Shown one piece after another: positions 8,963 to 18,543 of a DNA stretch of 64,000 nucleotides (positions are counted from its first letter, which is position 1; each line of letters opens with the position of its first letter). Below the pieces are notes generated by a model. It saw nothing but the letters and a program-made list of their open reading frames with translations. It was not told where the DNA came from and ran no database searches. The stretch comes from OMG group bacterium (GTDB lineage Bacteria; Pseudomonadota; Gammaproteobacteria; Pseudomonadales; Azotimanducaceae): positions 1 to 64,000 of the forward strand of contig JAAXGW010000021.1 of the NCBI GenBank assembly GCA_012267385.1. The letters run 5' to 3'. The translations under genes and the position numbers were made by a program.

Positions 8963-9448
8963 ACTTACGGACTAGCCACTAGGTCTTTGTACTGTAAAAA
9001 GAGGAGATGCACAGTTACTTATCTTAATAATTCCCATTTTTTGGCTAACGTTGTATGTCATTCCCATTTTTTACTAGTTAAATTGAGTGCAGAATGCCCG
9101 TTTCGGATGGTGCTCTAAAGTGTGGGTCGAATGATTCATGAACTATTGGGGTGAGGACAGCTTAATCGGTACCTTCTAGCACACTCGAAAGACAGAAAGT
9201 CGCTGGAGATGAGGACCCTCAATTCGCGCGTTTTTACTAGTAAGTCACCTGATAATTCTGAGTGAGTGTTGTGCTAAATCCGGCAAACAACTGTCCTGAT
9301 TCAAGATTTCATAAGATGGAAAAAGGAAGCGAATCTTAGTTGTCCTCTTGTGTGAATTTCCAACACTTCGGTCGTCCGTCTTCCTTGTGATTGTCAAAAA
9401 TGCCCCTAGTTATTGGTTACAGAAATAAAGTAAACTAAAAAACAGAAA
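8963..9448 (+). other. Intergenic region upstream of clpB
   Basis: A 486-bp region without a convincing gene. It separates the divergent methyltransferase remnant from clpB. It contains a 13-bp direct repeat ATTCCCATTTTTT at 9030-9042 and 9060-9072, and near the clpB start a possible heat-shock promoter (listed separately). Confidence 0.5.
9384..9411 (+). promoter_or_regulatory. Possible sigma-32 (heat-shock) promoter of clpB
   Basis: CTTGTG at 9384-9389 and CCCCTAGTT from 9403 are separated by 13 bases, close to the sigma-32 consensus CTTGAA-N13/14-CCCCATNT. It lies about 40 bases before the clpB start. clpB is a classic sigma-32 gene, which fits, but the match is imperfect and rests on reading by eye. 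Confidence 0.35.
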
Positions 9449-12082
9449 ATGCGATTCGACAAACTAACTCTTGGATTTCAGCAAGCTCTTCAGGATGCGC
9501 AAAGTCTCGCCCTGAAACATGATCATCAAGTGTTGGAACCTGTGCATGTTTTAGGTGCGATGCTCAAGCAAAGAGACGGTACTGTTTCAAGTATCTTGGC
9601 GATTGCAGATGGAAACCTGAAAGGTATTAATGAAGAAGTTGAGCGGGCCTTAGAGGCCTTACCTCAGGTCACTGGTGGGAGCGGTGAGGTGGTACCCAGT
9701 CGCACGCTAACGGGCGTACTGAATACTACCGACAAGCTTGCACAGAAGAATGAAGATGATTACATCGCTAGTGAATTGTTTTTGATAGCACTCATTGAAA
9801 CAAAAGATAAAACAACGGAAATTCTGTTCAAATGGGGAGTAAAGAAAGAAGCTCTTAAATCGGCCATTGACAGTGTTCGCAAAGGCGCGAGGGTGATTGA
9901 TCCAAACGCCGAAGAACAGCGCGATGCGCTGAAAAGGTACACCATCGATCTGACTGAACGCGCTGAAAACGGTAAGCTAGACCCGGTAATCGGACGAGAT
10001 GACGAGATTCGACGAACGCTTCAAGTTTTACAGCGCCGTACTAAGAACAACCCAGTGTTGATTGGAGAACCTGGTGTCGGAAAAACCGCAGTCGTCGAAG
10101 GATTAGCACAACGCATCGTAAATAAAACAGTACCAGAAAGCATGAAGAATATGCGAGTTCTTGCTCTGGATATGGGAGCTATGGTAGCCGGAACGAAGTA
10201 TCGAGGCGAATTCGAAGAACGTATGAAAGCACTCCTTAACGATTTAGCGCACCAAGACGGTTCCGTGATCCTATTCATTGATGAACTGCATACTTTAGTA
10301 GGGGCAGGTGCATCAGAAGGATCGATCGATGCAGGCAATATGCTCAAACCAGCACTCGCACGGGGTGAGTTGCGATGTGTAGGCGCGACTACACTGGACG
10401 AATACAGGAAATATGTTGAGAAAGACGCGGCTTTAGAACGGCGTTTTCAACGAGTACAGTTAGACGAACCATCCGTGGAAGACACGATTGCAATCTTACG
10501 GGGGTTGAATGAACGATACGAGGTTCATCACGGAGTGGAAATCACCGATCCAGCTTTGGTTGCTGCCGCTACTCTTTCGCATCGATATATATCAGACCGG
10601 CAGTTACCTGACAAAGCCATCGATCTTGTCGATGAAGCCGCGAGTCGGATACGAATGGAAATTGATTCCAAACCGGAAACGATCGATCGTTTAGATCGAC
10701 GACTGATTCAAATGAAGATGGAACAGGAATCACTCAAGAAAGAGTCAGATGATGCGTCGATTAAGCGCTTAGCAGAACTTGATGAATCTATCGAAATTGC
10801 CGAACAAGAACTCAATGAATTATCTCGGGTGCTGCAATCCGAAAAAGAAATCGTGTTGAGTACGCACCAAGTCAAGGAACAATTAGAAGCAGCGCGTTTG
10901 GAGTACGATGCTGCGGAGCGTCGCGGCGATCTTGTGCGGATGTCGGAACTGCGGTACGGTAAGATCCCAGAATTGGAAAAAGCCGCTCGAGTGTCGGTTG
11001 AACCCCAGGGACAAAACGGCAGCTTCAAGCTATTACGAACGAAGGTAACCGAAGACGAGATTGCGGAAGTAGTGTCGGCTTGGACCGGCATACCCGTAGC
11101 TCGCATGCTAGAAAGCGAAAAAGAAAAATTGCTCCGCTTAGAAGAGGCGTTACACCGCCGCGTAGTTGGTCAAAACGAAGCTGTAAGTGTCGTTGGGAAT
11201 GCAATACGACGCAGTCGAGCTGGTCTCGCAGAAGAAAATCGACCCAATGGTTCGTTTCTGTTTTTGGGACCGACTGGAGTTGGTAAGACTGAACTGTGTA
11301 AGGCACTAGCAGAGTTTTTGTTTGATTCTGAAACTGCTTTAGTACGTTTAGACATGTCCGAGTTTATGGAAAAACACTCGGTCTCGCGGATGATTGGTGC
11401 CCCTCCTGGTTATGTCGGTTACGATGAAGGTGGATATCTCACTGAAAAAGTACGAAGAAAACCGTATTCGGTATTGTTATTGGATGAGATAGAAAAAGCT
11501 CACCCGGACGTATTCAACATCCTACTGCAAGTTTTGGAAGATGGACGTCTGACCGACGGTCAAGGGAGAACCGTAGATTTTCGAAACACTGTAGTCGTTA
11601 TGACCTCCAATCTAGGCTCTGAACTCTTTGATACAACTGCCGACGTACCTTATGTTCAGATGAGAGAAAGAGTTATGGAAATCGTGACTCAACATTTTCG
11701 TCCGGAATTCGTAAACCGAATCGACGAGACAGTGGTATTTCATTCGCTGAATGCCGAACACGTTCGTTCAATCGCGGCAATTCAGATCGAGCATTTACGA
11801 ACGCGCTTCCAACTGCAGGGTTTCGATTTTGAGATTCACGATGCGGTACTTGATTTACTCAGTAAGGCTGGATTTGACCCAGTTTATGGCGCACGACCGC
11901 TCAAGAGAGCGATTCAGCAGTACTTGGAAAACCCTTTAGCCAAGAAAGTTTTGGCTGGAGAGTTCCCTCCTCAAAGTACGATCACCGTAGATGTGGCAGA
12001 AGGAACATTTCGCTTTGCAGGCGCGGTTCAACAGGACAGTTCTACAGAGCCTAAATCTCTCGAGAATGCGAATTTAGACTAA
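9449..12082 (+). CDS. clpB: ATP-dependent disaggregase ClpB
   Basis: Hexameric AAA+ chaperone that, with DnaK, pulls polypeptides out of aggregates after heat stress. At 877 residues it is slightly longer than the usual 857-865. It has a Clp N-domain ([19 protein letters not shown]), first Walker A GEPGVGKT (about residues 206-213) with [11 protein letters not shown], a coiled-coil M-domain (about 410-530, rich in E, L and K), second Walker A GPTGVGKT (about 607-614) and Walker [14 protein letters not shown]. The C-terminal D2-small domain ([18 protein letters not shown]) is complete. It stands alone on the plus strand with a possible heat-shock promoter upstream. The gene downstream is convergent. 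Confidence 0.97.
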   Translation: MRFDKLTLGFQQALQDAQSLALKHDHQVLEPVHVLGAMLKQRDGTVSSILAIADGNLKGINEEVERALEALPQVTGGSGEVVPSRTLTGVLNTTDKLAQKNEDDYIASELFLIALIETKDKTTEILFKWGVKKEALKSAIDSVRKGARVIDPNAEEQRDALKRYTIDLTERAENGKLDPVIGRDDEIRRTLQVLQRRTKNNPVLIGEPGVGKTAVVEGLAQRIVNKTVPESMKNMRVLALDMGAMVAGTKYRGEFEERMKALLNDLAHQDGSVILFIDELHTLVGAGASEGSIDAGNMLKPALARGELRCVGATTLDEYRKYVEKDAALERRFQRVQLDEPSVEDTIAILRGLNERYEVHHGVEITDPALVAAATLSHRYISDRQLPDKAIDLVDEAASRIRMEIDSKPETIDRLDRRLIQMKMEQESLKKESDDASIKRLAELDESIEIAEQELNELSRVLQSEKEIVLSTHQVKEQLEAARLEYDAAERRGDLVRMSELRYGKIPELEKAARVSVEPQGQNGSFKLLRTKVTEDEIAEVVSAWTGIPVARMLESEKEKLLRLEEALHRRVVGQNEAVSVVGNAIRRSRAGLAEENRPNGSFLFLGPTGVGKTELCKALAEFLFDSETALVRLDMSEFMEKHSVSRMIGAPPGYVGYDEGGYLTEKVRRKPYSVLLLDEIEKAHPDVFNILLQVLEDGRLTDGQGRTVDFRNTVVVMTSNLGSELFDTTADVPYVQMRERVMEIVTQHFRPEFVNRIDETVVFHSLNAEHVRSIAAIQIEHLRTRFQLQGFDFEIHDAVLDLLSKAGFDPVYGARPLKRAIQQYLENPLAKKVLAGEFPPQSTITVDVAEGTFRFAGAVQQDSSTEPKSLENANLD

Positions 12083-12649
12083 CTAGTCCTTTAATTGTTT
12101 GTTTCCAAAGATTTCAATACGAGCCGACTCGTGCCCAATAACGTTGTCTTCAATGTGCTCATTGTTTTCGTCATCCCAATAGCCCCAGTTGTAGTCCTTT
12201 AATTTTGGCGGCGCGAGGACTAGCGTCCACGCAGACCCACTTGGGAGTTTACGAATCGAGTGGTATCTATTTAGCCCGCGGAATACATTGAACCACCGAA
12301 TGTGTTGTTTGCCGAATGTGTTGGTGTTCCGGTCGTACATGTCTTGAACGTAGGAACCAGAGAAGACAAACGAAAAGAACCACTTCCAAGGGTGGTTGTG
12401 CAACCATCTAAAGCTATCTGTCGCATGCATGTGGTGTACGTAGATTTCAAACGATTCACCGCTCCCATCTCCCAATAGGTAATACCTTGTAAGGTACAGT
12501 TTGTCATAAACATATATCGTCTTTCCTCCGAATCGCTTGAGAAATTTATGAAGCCAAGAGTCTTGACGTTCTTGACTAACTTCGTTGGAAGTGTCATTTC
12601 TTAAAGTTTCGATTGAAGCAGATATAGAATCGCGTAGTTGGGACCGCAT
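12083..12649 (-). CDS. Cupin-like protein of unknown function
   Basis: A 188-residue protein with a single cupin-type core: HNHPWKWFFSFVFSGSY supplies two metal-ligand histidines and the conserved Gly, and RYHSIRKLPSGSAWTLVL supplies the third His. Small proteins with the H-x-HPW...S...G-Y pattern occur in phages and bacteria with no established reaction; that comparison is from memory. There is no signal peptide. It is convergent with clpB, with its stop directly after the clpB stop, and downstream of a degraded stretch on the same strand. Confidence 0.6.
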   Translation of the reverse strand: MRSQLRDSISASIETLRNDTSNEVSQERQDSWLHKFLKRFGGKTIYVYDKLYLTRYYLLGDGSGESFEIYVHHMHATDSFRWLHNHPWKWFFSFVFSGSYVQDMYDRNTNTFGKQHIRWFNVFRGLNRYHSIRKLPSGSAWTLVLAPPKLKDYNWGYWDDENNEHIEDNVIGHESARIEIFGNKQLKD

Positions 12650-12663
12650 ACTCGTGTGTTGAA

Positions 12664-13153
12664 TTACAGGAAAGCTGGTCGTTTAGACCAGTAAACTCCT
12701 ATTATAACAAATGGTAGATTACACAGTTTGCTCAGTCGTTTGCAGAAGTAAATCGTTCCAAATAAATGAGGAAGCAACCAAAATCCAATAGGGACTGTGA
12801 GTAGGACGCTCTTGAATTGCACTCTTCTGTGTAGATGACTTTGGGCTCGTGATGGTACTAGTCTCATAGCCTGAGAGAATACAAACCGTCTTAATTTTGG
12901 GATTCCTGTGGTACCAAAACTACGATGTGCAGTCGCCGGTGGTTCACCAAATTCTTCATTAACCACTCCTGAGAGTCGAGATATCGTCGTCTTTAACTTG
13001 GACGATTGCCAATAGGTTTTGGATGGGTGGCGCGATACGCGAATTAATGTGTTGTTTCGGAAATATTAAACGCAGAGTATGAAGTCTTAGACCAACACCT
13101 ACATCACTAAAATTTATAATAATGTTCAGTAGATGGACTCTTTCCATACTCAC
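12664..13153 (-). pseudogene. Possible degraded gene (two open segments in different frames)
   Basis: Two minus-strand segments look more protein-like than chance: 12959-13153 (LLNIIINFSDVGVGLRLHTL) and 12664-12966 (ending in a hydrophobic WLLPHLFGTIYF region). They overlap by a few bases in different frames, as if one gene had suffered an indel near 12960. The ending recalls the hydrophobic C-terminus of some SAM-dependent methyltransferases, but no motif is firm. It lies upstream of, and on the same strand as, the cupin gene. Confidence 0.3.
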
Positions 13154-13206
13154 ACAACTTTACGAAATTTTCTACCGTTCGACCGTCCAGTATCGACCAT
13201 GAGTAA

Positions 13207-14541
13207 ATGATGATGGCTACATTGGAACTACCTAAACTTGGGGAGGTAAACGAAGACCACATCCACGAATTCAACATAGACTACTCCAAGGAACCGACCC
13301 GCATTGAGGGTGAAATTCCCATTTCGCTATCGATTGAGTCCGGTGAAAGCTACTTATTCATCAGTCGTGACCAAAGGGCATTGACTCACGGCATTCACAA
13401 GTTCCCCGCAAAGTTTTTTCCTGAACTACCACGTTGGGCTATCAAACGGTTTTCAAGAGAAGGGGACCTAGTCTTAGATCCATTTATGGGTAGTGGAACA
13501 ACAAACTTAGAAGCTTCAATACTCGGCCGACACAGCATTGGAATCGATGTGGACCCTTTAGCCCGGTTCCTCGCGTCTGTGAAGACTACTGTACTTAGCG
13601 AAGAAATTCTTGTGAGAGCATGGCGACAACTGCGTCAGCGAATCGAAGTATATACAGAGCCATCCCATATGGATGGCGTACCGCATTTTCCTTATCGCGA
13701 TAAGTGGTTTCAACCCTTTATTCTTAAGGAACTTGCGTACGTAAAGAAAGAGATCGAAGCGTGTGATACAACACAACAAACAAAGAATTTTTTCAAAATT
13801 TGTTTTTCATCTGTTATCAGACACGTATCCCAAGCAGACAATAACTGTACTAGAACCGTTATTAGAAAGAATTTAAACAAACAAGTGGTTCCAAAAATGG
13901 CTCTTGAACTCTTTGTAAAGCGCACCGACTTTCAAGTTAATAATATGCTTCAGTTGTCTTCACTAAAGCCATCGGGGAATGTATTCATACCCGAAAATAT
14001 GGACGCACGCGATATGCCGGTGATTAACTCGAAAAGTATCGACTTAGCACTAACCTCACCTCCATACGTGAATGCCGTAGATTATCCGAGAACACATCAG
14101 CTTGAAATTTACTGGCTTGGATTTGCGACTGGATCATTGCAACCTTTGAAGAAACAACACATTGGTACTGAGGTTGTTCGTGCCCAAGAGTACGCACAAC
14201 TTCACTCGTCTGGAGGTGTCGAAGCTGATAAAGCAATAGCAAAAATTTTTGAAACTGATCCTCGTCGCGCGTTTATCGCCACAAAGTATCTATGGGACAT
14301 GTTTGCAAATCTAAGAGAAGTTTACCGTGTACTTAGATCCGGAGCCGTGTATTTGATTGTGGTGGGGAATAACTGTATTCGAGGCGTTGAGTTCGAAACT
14401 TGGCGCTATCTTTATTCCGAAGCACTTAGAGTTGGGTTTACTGTTGAATCTTGCTTCATTTCAACCATTATTAACCACTTCATCAAAGTCCCTCGAAAAG
14501 AACGGATAGATGATGATTATGTACTGGTTTTACGCAAGTGA
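13207..14541 (+). CDS. Site-specific DNA methyltransferase, probably N4-cytosine
   Basis: A 444-residue DNA-modifying enzyme. SAM-binding motif I is DPFMGSGTTNLEA (about residue 97) and catalytic motif IV is TSPPYVNAVDYPRTH (about 285). TSPPY is typical of N4-cytosine methyltransferases and fits the I-before-IV order. KFPAKFFPELPRWAI precedes motif I, as in other members of this group. Start codons at 13207, 13210 and 13213 cannot be told apart. Its stop overlaps the start of the putative nuclease at 14538. It modifies host DNA against that partner if the pair is a type II restriction system. The target sequence is unknown. Confidence 0.85.
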   Translation: MMMATLELPKLGEVNEDHIHEFNIDYSKEPTRIEGEIPISLSIESGESYLFISRDQRALTHGIHKFPAKFFPELPRWAIKRFSREGDLVLDPFMGSGTTNLEASILGRHSIGIDVDPLARFLASVKTTVLSEEILVRAWRQLRQRIEVYTEPSHMDGVPHFPYRDKWFQPFILKELAYVKKEIEACDTTQQTKNFFKICFSSVIRHVSQADNNCTRTVIRKNLNKQVVPKMALELFVKRTDFQVNNMLQLSSLKPSGNVFIPENMDARDMPVINSKSIDLALTSPPYVNAVDYPRTHQLEIYWLGFATGSLQPLKKQHIGTEVVRAQEYAQLHSSGGVEADKAIAKIFETDPRRAFIATKYLWDMFANLREVYRVLRSGAVYLIVVGNNCIRGVEFETWRYLYSEALRVGFTVESCFISTIINHFIKVPRKERIDDDYVLVLRK

Positions 14542-15032
14542 TGGATGTTCAAGCCTCTCTGTCTAAGGGGAGGCTAGCGTCTGCTAGGGGGTTTGCTAAC
14601 GAAAGTAGACTCTTGGCTGCGTTGCTCGAGCGTGGATACAACGCATCCCGCGTTGATCTTCCACATTCGACCTACGACATACTAGTTGAAACGAATGTTC
14701 ACGAGATAGTGCGAATACAAGTTAAAACCGTTAGTAAAGGTAAATCTATCTCTTTTTCTGGCGGGTCACGTGGAGGGGCGGATCGTACCTATAAGTCCGA
14801 TGTTAAATCGTACATACACAGTACGCTTACTGCGGACGCGATTGTGGGTGTGGAGTGCCGTACAGACAATGGGGATTCCGAAATCAGTTTTTATATGATT
14901 CCGACGATGTTCATCGAACGCATCCAACAAAAGAGTTTGTCTATCAATAAGATTCCGTTCGCCAAGAATAACTGGGAATTACTTATACGTTGTAAAGAAC
15001 GAGAATTTGTCGAATCAATATTTGGCCGTTAA
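14538..15032 (+). CDS. Putative restriction endonuclease, PD-(D/E)XK fold
   Basis: A 164-residue protein encoded directly behind the methyltransferase, with GTG 14538 or ATG 14541 overlapping the upstream stop codon. ARGFANESRLLAALLERGY gives the helix Glu, STYDILVE the metal-binding Asp, and VRIQVKTVSKG the E/Q-x-K signature of the PD-(D/E)XK nuclease fold. It is short, about the size of a single nuclease domain, so it may act as a dimer. Position and coupling suggest it is the cutting partner of the modification enzyme. This is an inference from fold motif and context, as no named restriction enzyme was recognised. Confidence 0.65.
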   Translation: MMDVQASLSKGRLASARGFANESRLLAALLERGYNASRVDLPHSTYDILVETNVHEIVRIQVKTVSKGKSISFSGGSRGGADRTYKSDVKSYIHSTLTADAIVGVECRTDNGDSEISFYMIPTMFIERIQQKSLSINKIPFAKNNWELLIRCKEREFVESIFGR

Positions 15033-15353
15033 TCGCTACGCGCGTGTCTACAACAGTGCTTCGACGATCCGTTGTTATCTCTGTTAGGGTCATCACAGAA
15101 GCAGAATATAACATGTCGGTTGCCTGTTGAGCAATACTGACGAAAACTTATAAGCTTACGTTGGGAAGAGGAGCACATACCAAGATTTGAATAGGCTCTT
15201 CGTTGGATTGTTCCGCTGTTTCGCATATTACTATACGTTCGATAAGGCATGCACTATTTCTCGAAACAGGAACAGTAAAAGAGATCAAGTTTGGGCGTTT
15301 AGAACAGAATTTAAAATAGTCGCCGACGAACGTGAAGCTGAGTTACTTCAGAA
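15033..15353. other. Intergenic region, nothing recognised
   Basis: A 321-bp region between the end of the nuclease gene and the convergent hydrolase gene. No coding region with credible composition, no RNA and no clear terminator was seen. Confidence 0.5.
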
Positions 15354-16211
15354 CTAGTCGACAAATCTGTTCTCTTCCAAAAACTTAAACACCGCTTTTT
15401 GATACTGATTGTGATGTGCTTCATTGTCAAAGCTATGCCCAGCACCTTTGATGACTTCAAGATGTACCGGAATTTCTTCGTTCTTCAAAGCATCACGAAT
15501 CCTTTCGCTATGTTCAATGTCGACTAGTCGATCTTGATCGCCGTGTACTAATAAGATAGGTGGGTCGTCTTCTGAAACTGCAAAGATTGGTGACACACTT
15601 TCTGCTAGCTCAGGATCGAAATCCAGTGCTGGAAATCTGTCTGATGGCCCGACGTAATCGGTAAGGTCCACGGGCGGAAAAATTGCCATTGCCGCGGCTA
15701 TTTGATTTGATGCTCTTTCTACCGGATCACGTGCATTTGGATCGCCTGAATCGCTATCTAAAGCGAGCATGAGACTTAAGTGTCCTCCAGCACTGTAGCC
15801 CCAAGCTACAAACTTTTTGTCATCAACTGCGTATTCTTCGGCGTGCACTCTGATATGTCGTACTGCACGTCGCACATCCGCAACTGCGTCTGGCACTTTA
15901 AATTGTGGAGAACTACCGTGGTACACGTTGAAGACGGTAATGTTCCGATCTAGATATTCTTGAAACATATCTTGTTTCTGTTCAGCTGGTTGCCATGGGG
16001 ATCTCCAACCATAACTAACCATAAAAATTAAAGCCGTGCCGTTTTGTTTAGCCGGTTTGAAGACATCGTAAATAAGAGCCATACCGGCTTTGTGTCCGTA
16101 AATTACATCTTCGAGAATTTCAACATCTTTGTTTTCTTGACCGTTAGCTAGCCAAGTAATGGCTAGCAAAATCAACACTACGCCGAAATATTTGGTTCTT
16201 TTGTACGACAT
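15354..16211 (-). CDS. Secreted alpha/beta-hydrolase (esterase/lipase-like)
   Basis: A 285-residue hydrolase with an N-terminal signal peptide (about residues 1-24, VVLILLAITWLANGQ). The nucleophile elbow is GYSAGGHLS (Ser about 143). The acid is probably Asp in HGDQDRLVD and the base His in GAGHSF. The overall pattern (DVFKP, DVRRAVRHIRVHAEEY, DPPILLVHGDQD) resembles the BD-FAE/esterase group of polysaccharide- or carboxyl-esterases. It acts in the periplasm or outside the cell. It is the last gene of a minus-strand group with the small membrane proteins at 16236 and 16643. The substrate is unknown. Confidence 0.8.
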   Translation of the reverse strand: MSYKRTKYFGVVLILLAITWLANGQENKDVEILEDVIYGHKAGMALIYDVFKPAKQNGTALIFMVSYGWRSPWQPAEQKQDMFQEYLDRNITVFNVYHGSSPQFKVPDAVADVRRAVRHIRVHAEEYAVDDKKFVAWGYSAGGHLSLMLALDSDSGDPNARDPVERASNQIAAAMAIFPPVDLTDYVGPSDRFPALDFDPELAESVSPIFAVSEDDPPILLVHGDQDRLVDIEHSERIRDALKNEEIPVHLEVIKGAGHSFDNEAHHNQYQKAVFKFLEENRFVD

Positions 16212-16235
16212 GAGTCTTGTCTCCTTTCCTTGAGT

Positions 16236-16610
16236 TTATGGTCGCTTTTTTCGTTGTACCAACATAGTTATGAAAAACACCAGTAAACATACGCCAAAAA
16301 GCGCTCCTGCTTCAATGATACCTTCCAATTCCGAACTCGACATTAGCAGCTGCTTTCCACGTGTCACGATTAATGCGGTGATGGCAAATATAAGGACTTG
16401 ATGAAGTCCAAGTGTTTGAGTCACGCGAAAACACAATAGGGTGAATACAACCACTACTACGAAATACAGGATGGCAAGCACAACAGTGAATCCTATTGTG
16501 GTTTCCGTCCAAGACGGAGGTATGAACGAAAATATGATAGTGACTAATAAAGGTGTTAACGCGCCGCAACCAAAGGTTAGTACGATACTGGGGGTGCGAC
16601 CAAGCTTCAA
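16236..16610 (-). CDS. Small membrane protein of unknown function
   Basis: A 124-residue protein with four predicted transmembrane helices (CGALTPLLVTIIFSFI, TVVLAILYFVVVVVFTLL, VLIFAITALIV, GALFGVCLLVFFITML) and a basic C-terminus (VQRKKRP). No family was recognised. It lies on the minus strand, 24 bp upstream of the hydrolase gene and possibly co-transcribed with it. Confidence 0.6.
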   Translation of the reverse strand: MKLGRTPSIVLTFGCGALTPLLVTIIFSFIPPSWTETTIGFTVVLAILYFVVVVVFTLLCFRVTQTLGLHQVLIFAITALIVTRGKQLLMSSSELEGIIEAGALFGVCLLVFFITMLVQRKKRP

Positions 16611-16642
16611 CGCAACCTCAAACCACGCGAGTCGACAAGATA

Positions 16643-17086
16643 TTAACTGGCTTTCGTTTTTTGAGCTACTTCATACCGTTTTCGTGTTTCCTTCACGGAC
16701 TTGTACCAACGGTGTGAAATTGGATAGAACAGAAGCACAACGGCGAGGAGACCGATCGCCTTCGTAATTTTTTCGTCCCAACTTAATTTACCTATCAGCT
16801 CGCCAGGTGCATGCGCATTAATAATCTCGACAAACCCAGCTATCACGACGACTGCGATCGCGTAGCGGACCCAACTATGACCACGATATATTGCATAAGC
16901 AATCGTCCCCCACAACAAAATAAAAAATAGTTGAGCACCATTACTCTCGACGTCCGATGGAATCAAGATCCACCAAACTAACAAGATCGCCGCGTTCAGT
17001 CCTAACAAGCCAGTGACGAATCGCACCAATTGCGGGCGCGATTCAGCTATTTCGTTGTAGAACGATTTGGTATTTTCAGTACTCAT
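16643..17086 (-). CDS. Small membrane protein of unknown function
   Basis: About 147 residues if translation begins at ATG 17086 (MSTENTKSFYNEIAESRP). The frame is open for another 40 codons upstream, but that part looks non-coding. It has four predicted transmembrane helices (LLGLNAAILLVWWIL, LFFILLWGTIAYAIY, YAIAVVVIAGFVEII, IGLLAVVLLFYPI) and a charged cytoplasmic tail. It resembles the generic DoxX-like or hypothetical four-helix proteins, without a firm family. Same strand as 16236. Confidence 0.6.
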   Translation of the reverse strand: MSTENTKSFYNEIAESRPQLVRFVTGLLGLNAAILLVWWILIPSDVESNGAQLFFILLWGTIAYAIYRGHSWVRYAIAVVVIAGFVEIINAHAPGELIGKLSWDEKITKAIGLLAVVLLFYPISHRWYKSVKETRKRYEVAQKTKAS

Positions 17087-17434
17087 ATTTGAAGTCTTTT
17101 TTGGGGTACTTATTGAATCTTTGTATTGCCACGAAAGTAGTACTCCGCTTCGATGCGTGCAAAGTATACGAAATTTTAGAGCACTATTGAGTCTGACATT
17201 CAGCACATACTTAGCGACAACGTCTCATTAAAATACAGCGACGGTTCACAAGGGTGAACTTTCTATTATTCCTAAGTTGTTTGAATCACAATCGTAACTA
17301 CATTGGAGCACAGAATCGAACATCACTCATGAGTGATCATGGTGTTCGTTTTCTCACCGCTGACCGCTTCAATTTGAGCAAGTTCACTCAATCTGTTTGG
17401 CTGTTTTCACTCTATTACAAGGTGCTAAACTACC

Positions 17435-17857
17435 GTGAACGTTGAAAGCGTTGAAATATTACCGTTTCTTCTGTACACACTAGCCGTAATAGTAATTCTC
17501 TCTGTAACTCTACTGTTTTCTTGGTTTGTTGGTGCAAAAGCGAAGCATGGTCGCGCGCAGGTCATTCCCTATGAATCAGGAATCGTTCCAGTGGGTGAAG
17601 CGGAGAATATGCGTTTGTCGATCGAGTTTTATCTGGTCGCAATTTTCTTCGTGATATTTGACTTAGAGACGATTTTTATCGTCGCGTGGGCAATTGCCTT
17701 CTGGGAAGTAGGATGGGAGGGCTACATCGCGATCGCAGTATTTATTGTCATGCTCTTGATCGCACTTGCGTATGAGTGGCGCACCGGTGCTTTAGACTGG
17801 GGTGTCAAATCACGACATACGATGCCCGACGCTTATTCGCGGAGATCTTCGTCTTAA
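17435..17857 (+). CDS. nuoA: NADH-quinone oxidoreductase subunit A
   Basis: A 140-residue membrane subunit of complex I with three transmembrane helices and the family motif [11 protein letters not shown]...[20 protein letters not shown]. It is the first gene of a nuoA-N operon in the standard order. The start is GTG 17435 with a weak upstream AAGG. Its TAA overlaps the nuoB ATG by one base (TAATG), which suggests coupled translation. The 228 bp before it must contain the operon promoter, but no convincing -35/-10 pair was chosen. Confidence 0.95.
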   Translation: MNVESVEILPFLLYTLAVIVILSVTLLFSWFVGAKAKHGRAQVIPYESGIVPVGEAENMRLSIEFYLVAIFFVIFDLETIFIVAWAIAFWEVGWEGYIAIAVFIVMLLIALAYEWRTGALDWGVKSRHTMPDAYSRRSSS

Positions 17858-18543
17858 TGCGCTGGCGACTAGTCAAAACCTCCCCGGACGAGTTGATGAC
17901 GCGGTCTGACGAGGTATACGAAGAAGAAGCGTCTAAAAGTTTCTTAACTGCGCGCCTTGAGGACTTGGTTGCTTGGGCCCGCTCAAATTCAATTTGGCCT
18001 TTCAACTTTGGCTTGTCGTGTTGTTACGTGGAAATGGCTACCGGTTTTACGTCACGCCACGACATTTCACGCTTTGGCGCAGAAGTAATTCGTGCCACAC
18101 CAAGACAATCAGACCTGATTGTGGTATCAGGCACTGTGTTTCGAAAAATGGCTCCAGTTCTACAACACCTATACGAACAGTTATTGGAACCTCGTTGGGT
18201 GATATCCATGGGATCTTGCGCGAATTCTGGAGGCATGTTTGATATCTACAGTGTGGTACAGGGAGTTGATAAGTTCTTGCCAGTAGACGTTTACGTACCA
18301 GGTTGTCCGCCACGCCCCGAAGCCTTTATGCAGGGATTGAACCTACTGCAGGAGTCCGTTAAAAACACGCGTCGCCCGTTGTCTTGGGTTATCACCGACA
18401 GTGGAGAACCGGCAAAATACGAACCGAGTCAGCGTGATCTGCACACTCCCGAACGCATGAAAACTCGAGAGCTTGCCGAACCGAATACCGTTGGTGCCGC
18501 ACCGTTGTCGAAAGACCTACTTGGGAAAAAGCGCGCGAAGTGA
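17857..18543 (+). CDS. nuoB: NADH-quinone oxidoreductase subunit B
   Basis: About 228 residues from ATG 17857, which overlaps the nuoA stop; the longer open frame from 17776 lies inside nuoA. It carries the N2 [4Fe-4S] cluster next to the quinone site: adjacent cysteines in [15 protein letters not shown], and PGCPPRPEA are all present. The C-terminal 50 residues ([17 protein letters not shown]) extend past the core. The stop overlaps the GTG of nuoCD (GTGA). Confidence 0.95.
   Translation: MRWRLVKTSPDELMTRSDEVYEEEASKSFLTARLEDLVAWARSNSIWPFNFGLSCCYVEMATGFTSRHDISRFGAEVIRATPRQSDLIVVSGTVFRKMAPVLQHLYEQLLEPRWVISMGSCANSGGMFDIYSVVQGVDKFLPVDVYVPGCPPRPEAFMQGLNLLQESVKNTRRPLSWVITDSGEPAKYEPSQRDLHTPERMKTRELAEPNTVGAAPLSKDLLGKKRAK

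Noticed and set aside
9030-9072. 13-bp direct repeat before clpB
   Set aside because: Two copies of an A/T-rich word in an AT-rich intergenic region; too weak for a functional call.
13558-14242. Minus-strand frames within the 13207 methyltransferase
   Set aside because: Antisense shadows; no independent start signals.
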